A program made the translations under genes and the position numbers. The notes under the pieces were generated by a model that did not search any database, was not told the origin of the DNA, and saw only the letters and a list, made by a program, of their open reading frames with translations. DNA of 11,393 bases, from assembly GCA_038229875.1 (NCBI GenBank), contig JBBROA010000125.1:1-11393 (forward strand). The letters are read 5' to 3'. The stretch is from JALYUA01 sp038229875. GTDB lineage: Bacteria > Acidobacteriota > Thermoanaerobaculia > UBA5066 > Gp7-AA6. Shown here one piece after another: positions 5,675 through 11,393 of this stretch. Numbering within the stretch: position 1 is the stretch's first letter; every line of letters begins with the position of its first letter.

Positions 5675-6829
5675 ATGCACGCACGAGATGTCTTTCCTGG
5701 CACGCTCGCAGTGCTTCTCTTTCTCGGAGCGGCCGGCTCCCAGGCGCAGGTCCAGGTCAAGGTGAGCGAGGACGTCAACTTCCGGCTCGGCTTCCAGATC
5801 CAGGGCTGGGCGGACTGGCTCTTGGACCCGCTCACGCAGGGGTACTCGCAGAACATGTTCCTGCGGCGCGTGCGGCTGATCGTCGCGGGACAGGTGGCGA
5901 AGAACGTGACCTTCTTCTTTCAGACCGATGACCAGAGGCTCGGCAACGCGGGCACCGGGGCGACCACGCCGACCAAGAACCTGACGGCGGGGTTCCTCGT
6001 GCAGGACGCCTTCGGGGAGTGGAGGATCGCCGGCGAGAAGGTCATGCTCGACGCCGGCCTCTTCTACGTCCCCCAGAGCCGGAACGTTCTGACGAGCACT
6101 TCCGCCACGCTGGCCTTCGACGGCGCCTCGTTCGTCCAGCAGCAGAACGCGGTGACGGCGTCAAACGGCGGCCGCGACGTCGGGTTCGCGCTCAAGGGGT
6201 ATCTCCTGGAGGACCGGCTCGAGTACCGCGCCGGCGTCTTCGACGGGCAGCGCGCCTCGGCGACGGGGACCTCCGGATCCCGGAACGCGCCGCGATTCGC
6301 CGGCCGGGTTCAGTTTGACTTCCTGGATGTCGAGAAGGGCTACACGTACGTGGGGACGAACCGCGGCAGCCAGAAGACCCTCGCGGTCGGCGGCTGGGCG
6401 GACGGCCAGGGCGACTTCCACGCGTGGGGCGGGGACGCCGCGGTCGATCTGCCCGTCGCGGGCGGCGCGGCGAACGCGGAGGTCGACTACGCCTTCTTCG
6501 ACGGGGGCCGGCAGTTCCTCCAGACCGCGGGCGGCCTCACGTCGTCTCTCCTGCCGAAAGAGAGCTCGATCACGGCGCAGGCCGGCTACTACCACGCGGC
6601 GACGAAACTCCAGCCGTTCGTGCGCTACGAGAAGCTGACGTTCTCCGAGGCCGCGCTTCGCGCCCGGGACCAGCGCCGGTTCGGCGCCGGGATCAACTGG
6701 TTCATTACCGCGAACAACCTCAAGATCTCGGGACTCTACGAAAGGATCGAGCCGGCGGTTCCGGTGGCCCGGGCGCGGGTCAAGGACATGAACCACTTCG
6801 CGGTGCAGATCCAGATCTACTACTTCTGA
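5675..6829 (+). CDS. phosphate-selective-type (OprO/OprP-like) outer-membrane porin
   Basis: The product is 384 residues from the ATG at 5675. Residues 1-24 are a signal peptide with the hydrophobic core TLAVLLFLGAA and a likely cut after GSQA. An in-frame TTG at 5660 would add five residues beginning with Lys-Lys and is a realistic alternative. The frame upstream of that is antisense to modE and is not real. The mature protein shows alternating amphipathic strands (VNFRLGFQIQGWADWLL, FLRRVRLIVAGQVAKNVTFF, WRIAGEKVMLDAGLFYVP, LEYRAGVFDGQ) and ends IQIYYF, with the terminal Phe used for BAM-dependent insertion. FLRRVRLIVAG followed by a QTDDQR segment and a GLFYVP strand are features of the porin O/P family. 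It should form an anion-preferring channel in the outer membrane. Its position opposite modE, behind a ModE-like operator, suggests molybdate or tungstate rather than phosphate as the physiological cargo. That is inference. Confidence 0.85.
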   Translation: MHARDVFPGTLAVLLFLGAAGSQAQVQVKVSEDVNFRLGFQIQGWADWLLDPLTQGYSQNMFLRRVRLIVAGQVAKNVTFFFQTDDQRLGNAGTGATTPTKNLTAGFLVQDAFGEWRIAGEKVMLDAGLFYVPQSRNVLTSTSATLAFDGASFVQQQNAVTASNGGRDVGFALKGYLLEDRLEYRAGVFDGQRASATGTSGSRNAPRFAGRVQFDFLDVEKGYTYVGTNRGSQKTLAVGGWADGQGDFHAWGGDAAVDLPVAGGAANAEVDYAFFDGGRQFLQTAGGLTSSLLPKESSITAQAGYYHAATKLQPFVRYEKLTFSEAALRARDQRRFGAGINWFITANNLKISGLYERIEPAVPVARARVKDMNHFAVQIQIYYF

Positions 6830-6832
6830 GCA

Positions 6833-6867
6833 TATTCGGGCGCGCGTGGGACGCGCGCGCCCGAATA
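6833..6867. terminator. stem-loop between convergent genes, probable bidirectional terminator
   Basis: There is a perfect 14-bp inverted repeat, TATTCGGGCGCGCG and its complement, around the seven-base loop TGGGACG. It begins four bases after the porin stop and lies between the convergent porin and CRTAC1-family genes, where a two-way terminator is expected. Neither strand has a T-run after the stem, so it is not a textbook intrinsic terminator. It may instead act with Rho or protect mRNA 3' ends. Confidence 0.6.
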
Positions 6868-6928
6868 CGATGCGGCGACCTTTCCGCGCTGTCGCGCGGG
6901 GCGCCGCTAGGGAGATGGGTTAGGACGT

Positions 6929-8665
6929 CTACCGCTTGGTCACCGGACGCGGATTTTCAGTTTCGGGGACAGGTTCACGCGGCTTCAATCCGCCGGCCCG
7001 TGACAGGATGTAGGCGCGGCGCCCTGCCACGTCTTCGAAGACCTGCTTCTCGCCGCCCGGCCAGACCACCTCGACGCGCACCCCCTTCTCGACCGTCCCG
7101 AGTCCGAAGTGCAGGTCCGTCAGGGTGCCCGAGGCGTAGGACGCGCTCGGGTAGAACTCCCGCGTCTGCGAGCTGCCGCCCGCCGTCACGCGGACCTTCG
7201 TTCCGAGGACGGTCCGGCCGGAGGACCCGGCGCGCGGCTCGATCCGGATCCAGGAGGACCGGCTTCCGAGGACGTTCTCGAAGAGGCGAGCGGGACCCGC
7301 GAGATCCACGATGAAGAGGTCGAGATCGCCGTCTCCGTCGATGTCGGCCACGGCGCTCCCTCGCCCCGCCATGCGCACCCGGGCTAGATCGCCGGCGTCG
7401 TTCCAGGGCTCGAACCGCTTGCCGCCGACGTTGTGAAGAAGCGCCGACTCCTGCTTGTAGGCGGGATCGCCCGCCTCGACGTAGTTCGATTTCCCGCTCT
7501 TGTAATGGCCGAGCCTGCGAACGATCTTCGGAGCGAGATGCCCTCCGACCGCGTAGAGGTCCGGCCAGCCGTCGTTGTCGAAGTCCGCGAAATCCGTACC
7601 CCATCGGACGAAAGGCTCGCCGATCGCGGCGGCACCCGACGAGCCCCCGGCGTCCTCGAAGAGCGAGCCCTCGACGTTCCTGTAGAGGCTGTTCGGCTCC
7701 CCGCCGAAGTTCGTGACGAAGAGACTGGGACGTCCGGCGCCGAAAGGATCTCCGACCGCGATGCCCATGCCGGCGCGCGGCCGCTCGCCGAGGACTCCCG
7801 CTCCGGTCTCCGCCGTCGTCTCCTCGAACGTGCCGTTCCCGCGATTGTGAAAGAGGCGGTTCGACACCCGGTCGTTGACGAAGAAGAGATCCGGATGTCC
7901 GTCTCCGTCGTAGTCGAACACCGCGATCCCGAGCGTCTTCGTCTCCGCCGGGTTCATGACGAGCCCCGCCGCGGCGGTCACGTCCTGGAAATGCCGGTTG
8001 CCCAGATTGCGGTAGAGACGCGACGGCTGTCCCCGGTAGTCGTCAGGGACCCGCAGCTGGAACTGGGGTTGCGACGCCTCCCACTCCGGGGTCGAATCGA
8101 GATAGTTCCCGACGACCACGTCGACCCGCCCGTCGCCGTCGTAGTCGAGAAATGCCGCGCCGATTGAGAACAGCGGGTCTTCGAGTCCCGTGTTCTTCCC
8201 TTCTTCGAACGTGCCGTCGCCGCGGTTCCAGTACACCGTGTTCGCGCCCACGTTCGTGAGATACAGGTCGAGCCGCCCGTCGCCGTCGAGGTCCACCCAG
8301 AACGCTCCCATCCCGAGCCCGCACGCATGAAGGCCCGCGCGGGCGGTGACGTCCTGGAACTTTCCGCCGCCCAGGTTCCGATAGAGCCTCCCGCACGAGC
8401 TCTCGTTCGGCTTGCCCCAGTGCGGCACCGAGCCCGTGACGTAGAGGTCCGGCAGGCCGTCGCCGTCGTAGTCCCCGAACGCGCAGCCGCCGATCATCGT
8501 CGCGATCATTTTCAGGCGCCGCATGTCGGCCGTGATCCGGACGTCGATGCCGGAGCTCCGCGTGATGTCGCGGAAGACTCCCGCCACGGAAGCGGCGTCG
8601 GGAACGGCGGCGGTCGAAAGCGCGAACGCGAGGACCGCCGCCATCGACAGGAGGACTCTCTTCAC
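6929..8665 (-). CDS. secreted CRTAC1-family protein: seven-bladed FG-GAP/VCBS propeller with ASPIC/UnbV tail
   Basis: The product is 578 residues from a GTG at 8665. It begins MKRVLLSMAAVLAFALSTAA, a signal peptide without a lipobox cysteine, so it should be exported as a soluble protein, unlike the lipoprotein paralogue at 832-2592. Calcium-loop motifs start at residues 65 (DYDGDGLPD), 125 (DLDGDGRLD), 174 (DYDGDGRVD), 251 (DYDGDGHPD), 361 (DFDNDGWPD) and 441 (DIDGDGDLD). A degenerate one, DPFGAGRPS, is at 306. This gives seven blades. Repeated LYRNLG and GTFEE segments mark the blade edges. Residues about 482-545 form the ASPIC/UnbV domain (VLGTKVRV, LHFGLG, VVWPGGE). A GAGGGAGGG-like purine run (GAGGGAGGG, 8682-8674) lies eight bases before the GTG, a strong ribosome binding site. 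The start overlaps the preceding gene's stop by four bases, so the two are co-translated. The molecular role is unknown; a calcium-stabilised surface or periplasmic adhesion or scaffold role is usual for the fold. Confidence 0.88.
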   Translation of the reverse strand: MKRVLLSMAAVLAFALSTAAVPDAASVAGVFRDITRSSGIDVRITADMRRLKMIATMIGGCAFGDYDGDGLPDLYVTGSVPHWGKPNESSCGRLYRNLGGGKFQDVTARAGLHACGLGMGAFWVDLDGDGRLDLYLTNVGANTVYWNRGDGTFEEGKNTGLEDPLFSIGAAFLDYDGDGRVDVVVGNYLDSTPEWEASQPQFQLRVPDDYRGQPSRLYRNLGNRHFQDVTAAAGLVMNPAETKTLGIAVFDYDGDGHPDLFFVNDRVSNRLFHNRGNGTFEETTAETGAGVLGERPRAGMGIAVGDPFGAGRPSLFVTNFGGEPNSLYRNVEGSLFEDAGGSSGAAAIGEPFVRWGTDFADFDNDGWPDLYAVGGHLAPKIVRRLGHYKSGKSNYVEAGDPAYKQESALLHNVGGKRFEPWNDAGDLARVRMAGRGSAVADIDGDGDLDLFIVDLAGPARLFENVLGSRSSWIRIEPRAGSSGRTVLGTKVRVTAGGSSQTREFYPSASYASGTLTDLHFGLGTVEKGVRVEVVWPGGEKQVFEDVAGRRAYILSRAGGLKPREPVPETENPRPVTKR

Positions 8666-11393
8666 CGCGGAGTCCCTCCCTCAGAGGAGCTCGCGCCGGA
8701 TCGCACGGCGTCGCGGAAGGCATCGGGACCGCCCGGCCGCGTGAGCCATCGCTCCCGGAACCGGCGCAGGCCGTCCGCGTCGGCGGGTTGCAGCGGCTCG
8801 CCGTAGCGGCTGTCGTCCATCCCGTGGAACGGGAGCGGCTCGACGGTCTGAGCCGCGACTGTGTTCTTGTCCGCGTCCTTTTCCCATCCGTCGAGAACGA
8901 TCAACCAGTCCCGCACCCAGCCCGCCGGCACGGGAGGAAGAGAGCGCGCGTCGAACTCGAGACGAACGGCGTCGCCGCCCTTCATCACGACGTACCGGTC
9001 GTCGGCCTCCGAGAGGAGCTCGTCCACGCGGCCGAACCGCGTGTACATCCCTGCCATGTCTGCCCAGCGCGGGGCGGTGTCCACGTCGTCGTGGACGAAG
9101 ATTTGCGGTCCTTCGGGTGTCTCGCGGGTCATCCGCGAGAAGCCGCGGAACGAGAGATCGGCGGACAGCAGCGGCGCCGGAGTCTCCCGCGTCGCGGCGG
9201 GAGGCTGGTCGACCGTGTACGTGATGCGGTCCCAGTACACCGCGAGATTGGTGCGGATGCGCACCCGCGGATCGCGCCGGTTTAGAACGGCGGACAGATC
9301 GACGGGCATCGTCTTCGTCTTTCCGGCGGGATATCCCATCGCCGGAAGAACGGTCTTCCAGCCGCCGCGGCCGTCCGGGATCGCGAGCTCGGATCCGAGG
9401 GGACGTAGAACCGCTCCCTGGGACAGCGACACGTTGATCGAGGTGTCCGCGAAGAAGATCCAGCCCGTCAGGTAGAGGAGAACGGTGCGCGCGTCCCTGG
9501 CCTCGGGAAGCTCCAGCACCAGGTCGTGGGGCGCGACGATCCCCTGGTATCGCGTCGGCGCGAAGCCCGCGAGATACACGCCGTCCTGCCTCGCGATCTC
9601 CGCGGTGCGGTCGCGTCCGGTCTCGTCAACCGCGCGCGGCGTCAGCGGCCGCGAGAGCGTGAAGAGCGCCTTCGGCGGAAAAGGCGGGGGCACCATCTTC
9701 TCGTTCGCGACGAGCTCGACGCCGGCCGGATGGTCCACGGCCGAGAGCCTCGCGAGGTCGAGGTACGCCGACTCCCAGAGCTCCTCCGTGAAATCGAGCC
9801 GCAGCCGCCCGTCTGCGTCGGGACGCAGGATCGACCCCGGAATGACCAGCCATTCGCGCGTGTCCGCGGCCGCCTGGTGAACGCCGTCGTACAGGAGACC
9901 CGCGGGGCTCCGCCCGAGCGCGTCGGTCACGAACGTCCACCGCCGCCCGTCGAATGCGTAGAGGAAGGGACACGACCCCTTCAGCTGCTGGACCTCGCGC
10001 ACCAGCGTCTTCGCCGCCGGCGAGAGCGCGTTCTGCGGGACGCCGTTCGTCCACACGACCCGAAGCACGTCCGGTCGGCGGGTCGGGCCGAGCCCGATCC
10101 GGGTCACAGGCCTCGACGCGGTCCGAAACGCATAGAGAGCGCCCGACTTGATCTCGATCTCCGAACCGAAGCCGAGGCGATTGACCTTCGCGGAGCCGGT
10201 CGGCAGCCCCTCGAGAGCGACGTCGATCCAGGCGTTCGCGTTGCCCCCCTCGTTGTCCAGGAGAACGGCTCCGCCCTCGGGCGTAATCAGCACGAGGTCG
10301 AGATCGCCGTCACCGTCCGCGTCGACCGCCTCGGCATCGATCGCCGGCGGAAACGAGGCTTCGACCTTCGCGAACCCGCCCGCGCCGTCGTTACGAAAGA
10401 GAGCGGAGCCGCGGCGCGACGCGATGAAGAGGTCGAGCGCGCCGTCGTTGTCGAAGTCGAAGAGGAGCGGGCGGCCTCCTCCCGGGATCTCGCGCGCCGG
10501 AAGGAACGTGCCGTCGCCGCGATTCAAGGCGACGAAGGCCGCCGCGTCCGTCGTCCACACGAGGTCGGGCCGCCCGTCCGCATTCAGGTCCGCCGCCAAT
10601 ACCGCGAGGACGGCGCCGGCCCGTGGGAGCCCGGCGTCGCGCTCCGCAAATCGTCCGCCGCGCAGGTTGTCGAGGAGCGCAAGGCCGCCGCCAGCACGGG
10701 CGACCACGACGTCCGGGTCGCCGTCTCGGTCGAAGTCCGCCACGGCCGCGGCGCGCGAGGCGGTCCCGGCCGGCAGGCCCGCGGTGGCGTCGGCCCATGT
10801 CCCGTCGAGATTGTTGCGGGCGAGCCGGTCACCGGCCGGGCCGCAGACGTAGAGATCGAGATCGCCGTCCGAGTCGTAGTCGATCGCGACGACGCGTTCT
10901 CCCGCCGGGATCGCGACCCGCCGAAAGCCGCCCCCCGCCTGCGCGTTCCACAACGCGCCCGGCGTCGCGACGTCGAGCGCACCCGAGTTCTGTATGTCGG
11001 CGACGGCAAGATCGGCGGCGGCGGCGGAACCCGGGAGCGGCGCAGCCGGGCGGTATCCTTCCCCGGCGGCGGCGAAGAAAATGCCCGCGCCGCCCGCAAA
11101 CACGAGATCGCGCCCGTCCTTCCCCGCCGCCCGCACGGCGGTCGCGCGGGAGACCGCCGCGAGGCCGGGGAGCCGCTTCTCAGAAAACCTGACCGGAATC
11201 GCCTTCGGCCGGCTGCGAAGCCGCGCCGCGAGCTCCGGGGACCAGTCCTCGAGCGGAATCCCGGCGACGCCCGGATCCACGTCGTGCCTCGCCTGCTGGT
11301 AGCGCGGCAGTCCCCGGAGGAGGTTCTCCAGCAGCCGCACCTTGATCGACGCCGCCGCGCCGTCGCCCGACTCGATCGCGGCGCGCGCTTCCG
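8662..11393 (-). CDS. large FG-GAP/VCBS propeller protein with uncharacterised C-terminal region (5' end outside window)
   Basis: The frame is open to the right edge: 17 codons precede the GTG at 11340 without a stop (EARAAIESGDGAAASIK), so the gene starts outside the window. Residues are numbered here from that GTG. A helical stretch at 1-40 may be the end of a TPR region. Propeller blades follow, with degenerate loops near 73 and 115 (DIQNSGALD), then good loops at 154 (DYDSDGDLD), 202 (DFDRDGDPD), 251 (DLNADGRPD), 295 (DFDNDGALD) and 340 (DADGDGDLD). Residues about 366-440 are a divergent ASPIC/UnbV domain (AWIDVALEGL, RLGFGSEIEI, VVWTNG). Residues about 452-880 are a further region starting GSCPFLYAFDGRRWTFVTD. 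It contains mostly beta-like segments, an FHGMDDSRYGEPL motif and FVHDDVDTAPRW, and I cannot assign it to a named domain. It overlaps the next CRTAC1 gene by four bases (GTGA). Partners and export route are unknown because the N-terminus is not visible. Confidence 0.85.
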   Translation of the reverse strand, partial: EARAAIESGDGAAASIKVRLLENLLRGLPRYQQARHDVDPGVAGIPLEDWSPELAARLRSRPKAIPVRFSEKRLPGLAAVSRATAVRAAGKDGRDLVFAGGAGIFFAAAGEGYRPAAPLPGSAAAADLAVADIQNSGALDVATPGALWNAQAGGGFRRVAIPAGERVVAIDYDSDGDLDLYVCGPAGDRLARNNLDGTWADATAGLPAGTASRAAAVADFDRDGDPDVVVARAGGGLALLDNLRGGRFAERDAGLPRAGAVLAVLAADLNADGRPDLVWTTDAAAFVALNRGDGTFLPAREIPGGGRPLLFDFDNDGALDLFIASRRGSALFRNDGAGGFAKVEASFPPAIDAEAVDADGDGDLDLVLITPEGGAVLLDNEGGNANAWIDVALEGLPTGSAKVNRLGFGSEIEIKSGALYAFRTASRPVTRIGLGPTRRPDVLRVVWTNGVPQNALSPAAKTLVREVQQLKGSCPFLYAFDGRRWTFVTDALGRSPAGLLYDGVHQAAADTREWLVIPGSILRPDADGRLRLDFTEELWESAYLDLARLSAVDHPAGVELVANEKMVPPPFPPKALFTLSRPLTPRAVDETGRDRTAEIARQDGVYLAGFAPTRYQGIVAPHDLVLELPEARDARTVLLYLTGWIFFADTSINVSLSQGAVLRPLGSELAIPDGRGGWKTVLPAMGYPAGKTKTMPVDLSAVLNRRDPRVRIRTNLAVYWDRITYTVDQPPAATRETPAPLLSADLSFRGFSRMTRETPEGPQIFVHDDVDTAPRWADMAGMYTRFGRVDELLSEADDRYVVMKGGDAVRLEFDARSLPPVPAGWVRDWLIVLDGWEKDADKNTVAAQTVEPLPFHGMDDSRYGEPLQPADADGLRRFRERWLTRPGGPDAFRDAVRSGASSSEGGTPR
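8674..8682 (-). promoter_or_regulatory. ribosome binding site fixing the GTG start at 8665
   Basis: The minus strand reads GAGGGAGGG, eight bases before the GTG. It is inside the 3' end of the upstream coding region, as expected for a coupled operon gene. It is one of only two clear Shine-Dalgarno sites in the window, the other being before modA. Confidence 0.65.

Noticed and set aside
10391..11192. Long open frames on both strands within the large FG-GAP gene
   Set aside because: They are shadows in other frames. The frame carrying DxDxDG repeats at regular spacing is the coding one.
1..11393. CRISPR arrays, tRNA or rRNA genes, insertion sequences, phage genes
   Set aside because: No regularly spaced direct repeats, no cloverleaf or conserved rRNA segments, and no transposase, integrase or phage-like proteins were recognised on either strand.

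Overview
The window is high-GC bacterial DNA with tightly packed genes, several GTG/TTG starts and few strong Shine-Dalgarno sites. Tetratricopeptide (TPR) genes sit next to genes for secreted FG-GAP/VCBS beta-propeller proteins with ASPIC/UnbV (CRTAC1-type) tails. This combination is typical of Acidobacteriota and a few related deep phyla. The assignment is inferred from gene content; there is no rRNA or other marker here.

Layout. Left block (1-2592, + strand): the 3' end of a TPR protein gene, then a CRTAC1-family lipoprotein. Middle block (2605-6829): a molybdate uptake and regulation locus. On the minus strand, in transcription order, are modE (5597-5238, a one-domain regulator), modA (5146-4355, periplasmic binding protein), modB (4352-3687, permease) and modC (3690-2605, ATPase). 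Divergent from modE is a phosphate-selective-type (OprO/OprP-like) outer-membrane porin (5675-6829, +). Right block (6929-11393, minus strand): a large 5'-truncated FG-GAP protein with a C-terminal region of about 430 residues that I cannot assign, translationally coupled to a second CRTAC1-family secreted protein. A strong stem-loop lies between the convergent porin and right-block genes.

How the genes fit together. Two 24-bp palindromes of the same design (CGATATAT at the left end, a TATATCG-like right end) lie upstream of modA (5187-5210) and between modE and the porin (5628-5651). They resemble the known ModE operator. The simplest model is one molybdenum-responsive regulon: ModE controls modABC, and possibly itself and the porin. 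The porin would carry the oxyanion across the outer membrane, ModA would bind it in the periplasm, and ModBC would import it. Porin control by ModE is the most interesting inference, because outer-membrane passage of molybdate is usually left to general porins. No molybdoenzyme or cofactor-biosynthesis gene lies in the window.

The three propeller proteins each appear to have seven blades when degenerate calcium loops are counted. Both CRTAC1 proteins have lost the calcium loop in the same (fifth) blade. No RNA genes, CRISPR arrays or insertion sequences were seen, and no stretch over 300 bases lacks a gene.
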